A DNA stretch of 64,000 bases. Origin: Pestalotiopsis fici W106-1 (Eukaryota; Ascomycota; Sordariomycetes; Amphisphaeriales; Sporocadaceae). The translations under genes and the position numbers were made by a program. Shown here piece after piece: positions 1 through 12,427 of the stretch; the stretch's first letter is position 1, and each line of letters opens with the position of its first letter. Below the pieces are notes generated by a model that saw nothing but the letters and a program-made list of their open reading frames with translations, searched no databases and had not been told where the DNA came from. Location of the stretch: contig NW_006917091.1 in assembly GCF_000516985.1 (NCBI RefSeq), forward strand, positions 1,440,977-1,504,976, written 5' to 3'.

Positions 1-3000
1 TAGTATTCGCCTTTTTGATACCATTTTGAACAAAAAGTCAAATAGAGCAAATCCTTTCCCGTGAGCACGCGTCCCTCACGTGCTTACTGGTCGCTAGCTG
101 CATCGCCCGGCGTAAATCTTATACGTTGTGTATTTTTTTTTTTCTATTCCTTCGCCCGCCCTCGCATTGCCGATTGTCGCATGAGGATTATTAACAAGCC
201 ACTTGACTCGTGACCAAACATTATGCAGCTTCCCCCCGAAAGGCGAAGTAGCAAAAGAAAACGACGCCATGCTCCTGCCACTTTCTTTCACGATCGACCC
301 TATCGGAGCGACAGTATCTCATCCGATGTTTTTTTTCCTTTTTGAATGGCTTCGGGGGAATGGAAAGTGAGATGAAAAAAGTAACAGAAAAATGGCCCGG
401 GGCTACAATATGTGCATTGAGCGCGCGCCATCATGGCTGGGAAGTTGAAACGCTGCCGTCGCAAACAATATACCTAATCTAGTCAAACCCCCCAGCTGCA
501 GCTATTTCCATACGGGATGACCTTGAACCAGGCCGGCGGTTTGATGCCAAGCATTTATGATCTGCACTAAGGGGGCGCGTATGAGGTCAAGCTCTCCATT
601 GGGCTGTCTCCCCATTCCCTCCCATCATCCGGGGAAAGCAAGGGGCATCAGCATCATCATCATGATCATCATGATGAAGGGTCAAGCATGCAAAGCCTCA
701 AAATTGTTAGATAGCGCAAAAGGGCAAAGACAACGGCCCCCGGGGTTTCTAGTGTATAGTCTAAAATGCCCTCTTTTTCGCCGTTTGTGGAGTCTATTGT
801 CGTCAGAATGAGAGTTCCAGCCCGGTTTCTTGTAAAATCGGGGTTCGAAAGGCCTATGGGCATATGGAGCGAACTTGTCGATCACTGCACGTGCACGCCT
901 AAAATTGACATCATACTCAACAATTCGTGCCTCAGATTGACAATAAGGCTCGTGGGGGGTTAGAGTGTAGTGTAGAGACAGTGGGGGAAAAAAGAGAAGG
1001 AGCAGCAAAAAAGTCAGATGAGATTTCGGCTCGGTTGCTCTCCTCCGGAGGGATCTTTCAATGACTTGAATAGATTTGATCGTCTCGTGACGAAATCATC
1101 ACCCGGTCACGTTACATCATTCTTTGGGCCAACATCTCATCAAAGGGAGACATGAGGGAGAAAAAAAAGAAGAGTGTCTTTCGGGCACAAGGGGAAACAA
1201 GTGTAGATTTTTGATAGGGTTACGAGTTGAGACATTCCTGAGGGGCGCCGACGGATTCAGCCTTGTTGCTTGCTTGGTGTTGCACCCTGAAGCTTTGACT
1301 TCCCGTGTGTGGTGGAATGCATATTTTTTTTTTTCTGCTTACCTACATTCCCATCTTTGGTGATCTCCGCCCGCATAACTTTCAGGGTTCTCCATCTGAA
1401 TTGTTTTACACCTAATTGGGTCACAAGGGGCGAGGGGAGACTACCAAATATATCGTGGCAAAACTATGAACGCAAGACTCAGAGGGTTTCGCAATCCAAA
1501 ATACTTTGTACAAGCCGACGCAGAATCCAAGCCACTTTGGATGATGCTTGGTATCAGATATCTGGATAAGGTCCTCCTCCCCTGGTGCACCAATGGCGAT
1601 CTTGCATTTCCAAGGACCCTTCAGTTTTGGAGGGGTTCTCTTTTTCCCTTGGGCAACTGGCTGGTAATAATAAAATAAGCAGATAATGTTTGATCAGAGG
1701 ATAACAAGCCCGCCTCGCCCAGCGGTTTGGGGCAAGAACGTTGTTTTCCCTGAAACACTGGAGCGTTTCCGACAGAGCGGCTCCAACTCTGTTTGCCCGG
1801 CACGGTTTTTTTGCCCTGTGCGTGCTTTGTTGCCTGCCTGCCTTTTGCTTGTTCGCCATAAAGCCCCATGCCCATTGATGCCCACGCCCAGCGGACGCAC
1901 GCTCCCCTCCCAAAAGACGGGTAGGCTAAGCCAGCTTTGCTCTAGTAGACATTTGGGGTAAAGCAACAACTGAGACTTCGAGAAAGAGGTCATATGCCCA
2001 TGGATGATAATAAAAGGGTCTAACATCATTTAAGGCTCTAGAGCCAAAACGGTCAACGGCCGACTTTGTTATCAGGAAGGGCTGAATCTATCGACCAGGG
2101 CTGGCTGGGTTTGGTTTTTGGTGGTTGGTTGGTTGGCTGCTGCTGGGATTTCATCAATGGCCGCCAATGCTGCAGCACTTGGCTGCCTTCCCCAAGTTCC
2201 CCGGTTGCGCCGTTGATGACTCTTGACTCGTAGACTTGCAGGTTGCTGACATCAGTCAGCATAAGGGAATATAGTGGCAGATACGACGATCGCATCGGAT
2301 CACGATCCATGCGCATTAGGTCCAGGTGGAGGGAAGTGGGAGGAGACAAGGAGCGGCCGCGCTTTTCTCTCTCTCTCTCTAGCATTACATAGCATTGTCT
2401 ATCGAGGGTAATCTATTGTATGTATGTCAGAGTAGCCAGCAGCCAGTAGGCAGCCAGCCGGCCAGCCAGCGGTTCACGCTTTGGTAGGATTCAATCAATC
2501 AGATCAGGTCCTTCGGCACATCGCAATCCTACTGTTACCGAATCGTCGTTGCACTGGTCCACGATCTTCGCTCCTCCCTGCAGCAATAGGAAGGCAGCTT
2601 AGGTATGAACGGGCGGCGCGCGGTCAATCTATGGGCATATGCGATAGCCGATCTCTCTAAAAAAGTGCGGGTTCACAATGGGGTCCGTACAATGCATGAA
2701 GTTTTACAGAAAGTCCTCCATCATGAACGAAAGATGGCCCCCTCATTGTGCCTTGCAAGTCTTATTTGCAGGCTAGACGTGGAGGGAGAGACAGTCCCTA
2801 GAATCGCCCATGCTTTGTTGCATGGATGGATTTTTCGGGCTGACGACTGGGAAAGCCTGTCAAACGGATATTCTTCGCCTTTTTCCCTGGTATGGGAAAA
2901 ACCTTGAGACCGTAGCGGATATCTTGCCCTACTTGCGGTGAGCCTTGATCCGAGGCAATCAATCTGTTACCATGCCGCTCATGGGGGCTGGGAGGGGTTT

Positions 3001-6000
3001 CGTAGTGCAGTCATTTGTTTGAGGCAAGGGGTCCACGGAAAGAGAGTAAAGGCCGACAGTTAGAGCTTGTTGCCCTTTTGGAGCCTTGAATTTCGAAATA
3101 AAAAAAAAATAAAAAACCCCCGAGTAGAAACTTTTGTCAACGACGCTTCACGGCCGAGGCTGACGACGAGGTAAGGGAAAGGCAACCTTGTTTGCTTCCC
3201 GGGATATTGGCTATTCGGTGAGCGGAGGGAAAATGAGAGACAAGAGGATATTGCTCCGAGCAAGGCCGCGCAAACGTGCCAGCATCTTGGCCAGGTCTAA
3301 ACTCCCCCGTTCTCTGTGAGGCCCAAATGAAAAGGGAAAAAAAAAAGCAAGGGACATCGGGTCACACACACGTTTCTGGGTCATCGATGTCTTAGAGAAT
3401 TTTTACCAAGTAACGACTCGGTGGTGCCATGTGGCCATGATTTCTTCCCAACACAGTGTTTTGCTTCGAAGCGACTAACTTGCATGTCTTACAAGCCACA
3501 CACACTTACACACGCTTATACATAGTACACCCTACTTGTGTTTTGTGTTGCGTGATTTGTGATCGGAGGGTCGGACGAACATAGTCCCCAAATGGGGGTA
3601 TACTATAGTGACACCACCCGCTTTCAGAAGAGTTGCATATCGAGATGCGCAAGCTGGCGAGGAAGAAAACAAAAAAGTTGGCAGTCGTACACAGCCTTTC
3701 CAACAAGTGCTGCTGCGCGCTGGCAATGGTTTTTTACACATGCCTTATCGGGGAAGCAGCTGCGCTGTGGATTTTGTGATACAGTACGCTATTGGGAAGC
3801 CCCCAATACTACCTGTCGATATACTAGTTGATGCGGCATATAGAGGACTATGCGGTCTGTAAGTGAGAGGGATGGGGATTGGACGACTATAATCTTGCCG
3901 ACAATCATAAGTTTTTTTTCTTGTTCAGCTCCGGAACAAGATCCACCCTCGCCCGGGCGGTGAGTTTTTGGAGTGAATAATAATACTCTTTTCAGACCAC
4001 TACTACGGAAGACGTGCTTTGATACTCGGCGGCCCCAGGGTCATGATGCGTGTAAAGCGCCAGGGCGCTCAAGGGTGTGTGTGACAGTGGAGGCACAGAG
4101 AGATGGATACGTATAGATAGGCTACGCAAGATTTGCTCGGATCTCGACAAGCGGTAATCGAATCGACAAGGAGGCTTCGTTCGTCTTTCAAGCGCTTCGG
4201 AAACAGCAGATTAGGAGCGCGCCCCTCACTAGAAAGAAGATGCAATGATCTTCCCCTAGGCTGTTAGGGAATCAGACTCGCTAGAGAGAGATGTGCTAAA
4301 AATTGACCTGTTTGTCCGACTGATGCTAAGTGTAGATCGTTGTGTGTGTGATCACCGACGATGGATTGATTGATGTGCAGATTGGCAGGCCGTTCAGGAG
4401 TTGTTTCCCTGGCGAGGCCTTGGAGGGGAGGGGGGGGCATGGCTGGCCAGTCACAGGGCGGTGCTGGTTTACATCGACGTCGCAGTATTGCGTGTTATCT
4501 ACATAGGCGGCTGGCTATAATTCATGCGCATCCAATGGTTGGTTGCAAGGGGACTTCTGGGTTCCGTGACCGTGGGGCGCCTACAGTACACGACCACACC
4601 GTAAGCAATCTAGGCAGTACGTAGTATGTAATACTAATGGTGGACGGATAGACGATAGACAGAGCAAAATAAACAATGGTGGTAACATAACTTGCTCATG
4701 CACCCATCCATCAGCTGGGCTTGTTTATGATTACTTGCATCTAGCGGTTGTACTATGCCTAATCTGTTGCTGTCGCAGAAGGTCAAAGCGACTGAACAAG
4801 ATTTGAGTAAGATGGGATGAAAGGAAGAGAGAAGAAGAAAAAAGGTCCGGATCAGACCTAACCCAGACCTGGTAGCATCGTGATCTTCTGGAAGCGCAGC
4901 AAATGCCGTTTGCGGTCTGCACGCCGGAAAATAAACAAGACTGGACCTGCATATTATTTATCTTGCCCAAGCAAATCTTGGAATATTGCTGTCCGTTCTT
5001 TTGCTCAGTCCGGCATCTGGAAATGCAAGGTAGGCTCATCGCAATCTCGACATGCACATCGGCCAGGTAAATTGAGCCGAACCAGACTGTGACCAAGTCA
5101 CCTAATGAGTGACTAGACAAACTACTTACATTACCTAGCCAATCTAGAACAAGTGCTAGGGGATGATGCTACTCGTAGGTGGCTGCTGAATCCGTATACC
5201 CAGGTACATACACAGTAGTTTTGAGGAAAATCCTATGATTGCTCATTTCCCAAAAACAACCCTGAAGGTGCATAATTTGCAGGAAGCAGCAATGCAATCG
5301 TGATATCACGATGTTGCTGCAAGTCCGGTCCTGATCAAATTTCATGTCATGTACGGACGGGAAGCATGGGCAGGGCAGGGCGCTACACACGTACATACAG
5401 GTAATGTAAGCGGCAAGTTCAGGAAGCACAGTCAATAACCCAGAGTAGTGGATTTGCGGGAGTGCATTGGGATTGTGGATTCTTAGTTTAGTGTATTGTT
5501 TTGGCAGCAGCCAGTGGTCGGCGCTGGTTTCCTATTGAGCATCTAGATCAGCCTTTTTTTGCTTTTTCTTTTTCCTTCCCCTTCCTCGACTCCTGCACAA
5601 GCCGTCAAGGGCCAAGGAAATTTTCGCATTCGTTCGGCAGAAACGTCCTTGCACAATTCTCCATTCTATTGCAGCGGTAACAGCAGCCGCAGCATTCCTT
5701 GTTAATGACTCTCTTGGCGCTCTTTTTACTGCTCGGCGGTTTTTGCGTGTCTCTACAGGCTACTGTGTACTAGCTGCTAGGTATGTAATGTGCTGTATGC
5801 ATGGCTGCTCACATTGTACTTCCACAGGCCTATGGATAAAATGATGAGTATTGAATGCGCAGTGACAGCCAGATGCAGCAATATCATCAAAGTAGAGAAC
5901 AACCGAAATGAATGGACCAGGTGCTATGAACCTTGTGAACCTAGAAGAAGAGAAGAAGAAGCAGAAACCCTGGGCTTGGGCCCTGGTCCAGCCCAGTCCG

Positions 6001-9000
6001 GGGCGGACGGGCAACGGGCGCGACAGCCTCACTTCTCCCTCCTGCCTTCGCGGCCTCGCGGGCTCATTGGCTCGTCGGGTCACGAATCCTCTTGATTGCG
6101 AGGCTGCTGCATGTAACGCTGGGCATGACTGACTACTACCACTGCCCACAGTCTACTGCCTGCCAGTGCCACCATCCAAGCCATCCACCCACACCTACAA
6201 TCCACTATACTGTTGAGCTTGGTTCGCTTCAGGCCAATCGAACATGTGGTCCTACGCTGCGGTAGAGCAAAAAATAATCGCCCGTCTGCAGCCTCGAAAG
6301 TCGGCGCTGCCTCCTGCTATTTGTTGGGGGCGACGAGTCGGAAGAGGCCTGATGATGGAGAGCAGAGCAAAGCTTGGGCGATATGTGGCGACCAGCCAGG
6401 CAAGGCAGGCAGGCCCTGTATACTGCAATGCAATGCATTACCTGCCCCCCGTCATCCATATTTTTCTTTGCTTTTTTCCCTTTGCTCTGACCAATCCTTT
6501 GATGCAGCACCAGCGGCTGGGCCTGTCGCGCTGACTGAGTGACTGACAAAGACTGACTGGAGTAGGTAGGCGAATGCGGCAGGCAGACGAAGCAGGCAAA
6601 CAATCGTGTGCCAACCTACATTACCTAGCACCCAAGCCAAGCTGGAGCCCAGTTTGCCAGTGGCTCTGTTCAACGGTCCTGCTGTCAAATGCTCCATGAT
6701 CCATGGATGGCGGGCAGCCACCAAAAGGTCTGGGCCATTCACGGGCAACGCAACACCACCATCCCAGAGAGCCGACAGCGTCTCCCCTACCTGTTCCTGC
6801 CGGCCGCCTTTCCAAGATCCGTGATGAATGCTACTACATACAACCGTGCCTACCGATCCCCTCCCCCTGTACTCAGTGACACAGACCACATTCAAATCCA
6901 TCTTGCTCAACGGTCTCGTTTTGCAACCAGCACTACACACACTATCAAAGAAAACATCGAATGACGGTTACGTACACTTGCAGAGTCAGAGCCATAAAGT
7001 AATTGCGTATGCTGTCGCTGTGACTGGCTTGTGACTCAAACGTGCACCTACACAGTACAAGCCCGCTGTGTGGCATTCAAGGTCTAGCTACGAGGCAGAT
7101 AGTCAGACAAAATGCATTCCGGCGCGACGTCAGCGCTTCTAGCCGTGTAATGGCAATCTCTGGTCGGACCCGTCCTCTGCTAAGTCACAAACACCAGAAG
7201 CTTGTCTAGACCCGTCACCGCTGTTAGCAGACTATCCATGGCATCTCAGGAGTAACCAAAGGTTGCTCCCGAATATGATCGCACAGGTCAGATTGGCCAG
7301 CGATGCGTGAGACCGCAGTAGGCAATCGTCCCGTCAATAATGCAACGATCTGCACCCGCGACGGTGCCCAAGGGAATGACACCAGACGAGACAAGCTAGC
7401 GGCTAAATCAAAACCTGCACAATGGCAGATCCTCAGTCATAACAACACATGGTCCAATCAAGGACTGGAGTGAGACACGAACGGAGACAGCTATTCGGTC
7501 GATCTTGCACAGCAGCAGCAGCGCCTGCACCGCAACCGACCAGCACTACTCCTACTCCCAGGCATACTATAGTAGTAGAGTGGCCTACTGCAGTGGCCCC
7601 GTCGCATTGAATCAACAGGGCACGACGCAGCTTCTGCGACAGCAAAGGGTCGGCGGAGGCGACCGGACTGTGACTGTGCGCGGGAGTCTCAGTCTCCAGC
7701 AGCCAAGCAGCAGCACATTCGCCTGGCAAATTCATGCGCTCGCCGTCTGCGCTGCGTTTGCAAAAAGCTTAAAAATGGAAACCCACAAACAAAAATGACA
7801 CACGGACCACTGGCTCGTCTGTCAAGATATGCCACAGCCGAAGGATGGCCTGGGCTTATGACCACTGGGGCCCTTCTGCGACCAGTGTCGCCGTCGGTGC
7901 TTCGTCCGCGCTACATAGCAGTATTTTGACGTGTCGTTTGACCCCAAATATCTGCCGCCAAAAGAGAGTTTTGCCAAGAGCGAGAGGTCTGTCACTTTGC
8001 CTGGTACTGGTTGGCTGGGGCTGGGACGCCAATGGGAATCGTCGCCAGCGGACAGCGTCATCCGTGAGATATGATGGGATCCAAGAGCCAAAAGCATCCC
8101 TGCCACCAGACAATCTATCTACCTAGCCACTATGAGATAGCACGAATTGGGTTGTCGTCGTTGTCGTGCTTCTGGAAGCGACAGGAAGAGTCGATCCTCC
8201 CAACTCCTAATGAGATGTGGACACAGGCACATCTTGCCGCCCAGCACTTTTAGTGTTTTATGATTTTTTTTTTTATTCTTGCTCATCAGCCGGGACAGTC
8301 CCTCTCATCCTAGCGAAATCCAGCTCGTCCACCACTTACGGGCACGGGTACCGGAAAGGCAAGAAGCAAAACCATGCGAGTCACGGGCCCGTCAATAATG
8401 ACGATTTGCCCGGACTAGGCCAGCGGGCGAACCAACGAGATGAGAGAAGCGGAGTATGGGCAGCCACACCAAATACTTCACTCCATCGACAAGATCACAC
8501 GCACGCCCCTTTCTTCCGCCCGCCGCTGGATCACTCGCTCGCTCGACATGCTTGCTGGCTGGGCTGGGTTGGCTGGGCTGGGGGGCAAGGGCTTCTGCTG
8601 CTGCTTGCTTGCTTGCTGCGGGCTGTGGTGTGCCGTTAGACGTTGAAAAAGGCCGTTCCCGAATGATGAAGGGGGGAGAGGGGCGTTCATCACGAAAGAC
8701 CACCCCTCCCCTCCAACCCTCGGCGGTCGATGTGGACCACTTATTTACGTGTGTCAGACAATCCTTGCCTCTTCGTATATACCTGTGCTTGTCCCATATC
8801 GCTAAGCGTCACAGTAAAATCTTGGCCCATGTGCAGGCTGCGCATCCTTACCTTTCTAGTGGACGCCCCAGAAGTACTGGGATCCATTTCATATCCACAC
8901 CTCCCTTGTCCTGCGTAGGTCCTGGGAAGAGTCAACCATGTTAGCCCGGCGCCCTCCTACCTAGCGGCACCGTCGAAAATTAAGAATAGCGCATGCCATG

Positions 9001-9182
9001 TACGTATTGAGGTGGGACGAATAGTGCCAGACTATTAATCATGGTAGCCTGTAGATTCTGAGCCAAGGCTTGCCGGGGTCTGCTTGAGCCACTCAAACAC
9101 GTAGTCTGCCACCCCTGCCCGTACAGCGGTTATCGAATCTCCAATATCTACATCACTCTACCCAGCGCTGCATCTCGATTTG
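1..9182. other. Gene-poor intergenic region
   Basis: I see no credible protein-coding gene here. Open frames are short, overlap on both strands and lack recognisable motifs or family resemblance. The DNA is rich in homopolymers and microsatellites: CAT/ATG triplets near 645-676, GGTT repeats near 2120-2140, a CT run near 2365-2380, CAGC-type repeats near 2435-2470, and GGCTGG and CTTG repeats near 8550-8620. Base composition is that of ordinary euchromatin, unlike the A+T block further right. The most likely role is long upstream regulatory DNA of the kinase gene at 9609. A non-coding transcript cannot be excluded. Confidence 0.6.
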
Positions 9183-9608
9183 ACCTCACCTCGATTCACC
9201 ACATTCATTGCAATATCCTTTTTCTTCCCTCTCAGCAACTACCTCCCCCCAAAAGTTCAAAGGAGTCCTGTCTCCTCCGTCGCCAAACCAAACCTCACCT
9301 CGATTCACCTCAATCAACATCTCTACCCACCGCCGGCGACAACTACCAAGGACTGTTTGACTCGTTTGTTCGACGTCGACATCCTCACAGCGAACCACTC
9401 AAGGGACTTATACGAACCAAAAAGGATATACCAATAACTATTTTCTCTTCTCTGCCAAAGGAATTACCAGGACTTTCCTTTGCTTTGGATCCGGATACCG
9501 TCTAGTAGAAGGCTGTTTCCTCCTTTCTCGTTACTGTTTGTTCTTCTTGCCTAGACTCCAAAAAAGCCGTTTGGAATTTTCCCACCCAGGATTGGACCAT
9601 CATATACC
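9183..9608 (+). promoter_or_regulatory. Pyrimidine-rich leader/promoter of the kinase gene
   Basis: The 400 bp before the kinase start are strongly C+T-rich on the plus strand, as is common around fungal transcription starts. An 18-nt word, ACCTCACCTCGATTCACC, occurs twice as a perfect direct repeat at 9183-9200 and 9292-9309. The exact transcription start cannot be read from the sequence. Part of this stretch is probably 5' untranslated leader. Confidence 0.5.
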
Positions 9609-11173
9609 ATGCAGAATGTGCCAGTTTACGGATATCCCACGCCTCCGGCTTCACCAGCATACGACAGTCAGAAGTGTGCCTACCAACAACAACAACCCTT
9701 TGCCGTCCCACCGCCAGCTTGCCAGCCTCGCTACACCCTTAGACCGGAGGATAGGTTAGGGAAGTTTCTCGGCGACAGCCTCCAGCTGGTTGGTATCATT
9801 GGTACCGGCGCATATGGAGTTGTCTACACTGCCATTGACATCCGGACTGGAACACGGTATGCCGTCAAGACCCTGAGCAAGTACAATGCCGAAGGACTCC
9901 CACTCGACCAGCGACAAATTGGCTTCCAGCAGAGGGAATTGCGCCTGCACTACCTGGCTTCAGCCCACCCCAACGTTGTTTCCATGCTCAAGATTGTGGA
10001 CGACCCGGATTGCACCTACGTTGTCTTGGAGTACTGCCCAGAAGGAGACCTGTTCTACAACATCACCGAGTGCGGCCAATATGTGGGTAAGGACGATCTT
10101 GCCAAGGATGTCTTCCTACAGATTCTGGACGCCGTCGAACACTGCCATGCTCTGGGAATCTACCACCGAGACTTGAAGCCGGAGAACATTCTTGTCACGA
10201 ACCAGGGCGCAACCGTGAAACTTGCAGACTTTGGCCTGGCTACTTCGTCTGACCGATCCGAGGATTATGGATGTGGCTCAACTTTCTACATGTCGCCTGG
10301 TATGGTTACTCTCTACCCACGTTGATGTAATACTGGAACTCTTGACTGACATTCCTTATTATAGAATGCCTTGACCCCTCATCGAGAAGGCCGTTTTACT
10401 ACTGCGCCCCCAACGATGTATGGAGCCTGGGTGTCATCTTGGTGAACCTGACCTGTGGACGCAACCCTTGGAAGCAGGCCTCTTTCGAGGATTCTACCTA
10501 CCGTGCCTTTACGAGAAGCTCTGATTTCCTCAAGACGATCCTTCCACTGTCGGACGAACTCAACGACATCCTGGGAAGGATCTTCACCCGCAACCCAGAC
10601 CAAAGAATTACGTTGTCTGAGCTCAAGAACCGCATCATGGCTTGCCAACGGTTTACTGTTCAGCCCCTTGCTACCCAAGTCATGCCCACTCCCCCGGCCT
10701 CCCCAGAGCCCTCCGAGTATGCATATGGCGAAGCTCCTGCTAGCGACCTGGTCTACGGCGCACCTCTTTCCCCTGCCTCGTCCGATTCGGATGGCGAGTC
10801 TACTTGCTCGTCTGACGATGGATCGTTGACCTCCAGTGTCTCCACCATTGACGACCTTGATGACGATGAGGACTTTGTCCAGGATGAGAGCATTCCTCCC
10901 CAGGTGTCTCAGGAGCCGCAAATGTTTGACCAGGAAGCCGCTCAGGTGTATGCTCCAGAGGCTGTTCCTCAGTACGCTGGTTGTGTCGCGAATCCATGCC
11001 AGCCCTGCCCGGTGCCGGTGTCGACTCCCATTCATGCCTATGTACCAAAACTTCAGGTTCCATATTTCCTGGGCCGGTTCAAGGAATACGTGCAACCTAG
11101 TGTACCACTACACCATGTTGCCGCCTACCACCATCCTGTGCAACTGTTTGGCAACATCCAGGGCTGCTACTAG
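9609..11173 (+). CDS. Serine/threonine protein kinase, Ran1/Ksp1-like
   Basis: Two exons, 9609-10299 and 10365-11173, encode 499 residues. The 65-bp intron (GTATGG...TTATAG, CTGAC branch site) interrupts the activation loop. The kinase domain spans about residues 55-320: glycine-rich loop GTGAYG (65-70), lysine in YAVK (K87), HRDLKPEN with catalytic D188, and DFG (207-209). The C-terminal 170 residues are disordered, with Pro/Ser/Glu-rich and acidic stretches. The N-terminus is Gln/Pro-rich. This arrangement, kinase first and long low-complexity tail, fits the fungal Ran1/Pat1, Ksp1 and Sks1 group, which act in nutrient and developmental signalling. The family is secure; the exact orthologue is not. 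The gene stands alone between two gene deserts of about 9.6 and 11 kb, which suggests extensive upstream regulation. Confidence 0.93.
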
Positions 11174-12327
11174 GATGGACTTACTACTATAATCTTTTAT
11201 TACAACAAAACGGGCGCCAGCTCACTCATGATTACGACTTCATTTCAAATACATATTCGAAAAAAAAAAGCCTTTCGGCAGGAGAAACAGGACGCGGATC
11301 TACGACAAACAAAATTACTTAAAACGGAACGGAAAAAAGATGCGCGCGCCCCCTCTGCTTGGAAAAGTCTGGAACTCTCCGCTATACGGTTTCAAAACTT
11401 GTAAAGTCACCAAAAATCATGTTATTTCATTTGTCCAAGCGAGGAGTTGGTGTACAGGATTTATGGAAGATGGCTTTTTATGTCCACAAAGATATCGGTT
11501 CGCCATATTCTTTTTTTTTTCCCCAGAGTGGAATGGCCAGAGCATTGTTCAAGGGCGCATGGCATACACCATTTTTCTGGTTTATATTCTGCTATCTGTT
11601 TTAATTTGGGGGTTTGTTTTCCGCGAGCGCGGATTGCATTTAGAGGGGATTATTCTGGTGGAAGACTTTCGCTTGGATGATACCATACAGTTTTTCATTT
11701 GGGGCCCGGGGTTCTATTCGGAGCGGTTTGAACAAATTTTTTTCTTCTTACGAGCCTCGACAGATGGAGGGAAACAAAAAGGTTACGGGACATGAGAACA
11801 TAGACGGCGGCTCAACAGCCAAACAGCGGCTACAGTCAGCAGAAAGACTTGACGCAGCATTACGTTGACCCCTGGTGGACACCCTCAACCTTTTCTCGAA
11901 AGGTTGCGTGGGTGATCCCCTATGGGAATGAGAGGTATATTCACAAAGGGATAGAATCTGCATTACCCAAAAAAACAACTCAATACAATGTTTGAGCATT
12001 CGTTTTGCTCAACTTGAAGTTACAAACAACATTTCGGGTTTTTGGACCACCTTCATCATTGTGCATTATGTGATCTGTCTCTTGACATCAGCCTGCTTAT
12101 TGCAAAAGCCCGGAAACCCTTGAATTTTGAATGACTTTATTTATTCACATCGCAACCTTGTTTTGGCCTTGGGATGTCTACAATTAGGTCAATGATCACC
12201 CTTTTAGGCTTTAATCGGTCTCAACGCAGAAGACGCCACCCCGTCCATCTGGTTTGAGACTGCTTTTTTTTTTTAACTGTAAAGAAAAGCATTGTATCAT
12301 GATCGCTCGAGTTCTCGGAGGGGGGGG
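11174..12327. other. Intergenic, 3' of the kinase gene
   Basis: This holds the 3' untranslated region and flank of the kinase gene, with several A and T homopolymers (for example near 11260 and 11510). Open frames here lack family resemblance and I do not support any of them as genes. Confidence 0.6.
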
Positions 12328-12427
12328 NNNNNNNNNNNNNNNNNNNNNNNNNNNNNNNNNNNNNNNNNNNNNNNNNNNNNNNNNNNNNNNNNNNNNNNNN
12401 NNNNNNNNNNNNNNNNNNNNNNNNNNN
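12328..12427. other. Assembly gap (100 N)
   Basis: Exactly 100 N, the usual placeholder for a gap of unknown size. The left edge ends in a run of G (GGGGGGG), a typical cause of sequencing drop-out. Open frames that read across it are artefacts. Confidence 0.99.

Noticed and set aside
6452..6940. 162-residue minus-strand open frame
   Set aside because: Overlaps several equally long frames on both strands; no conserved pattern.
11340..11795. 151-residue plus-strand open frame with hydrophobic patches
   Set aside because: Lies in the 3' flank of the kinase gene, interrupted by poly-T encoded Phe runs, no family resemblance.
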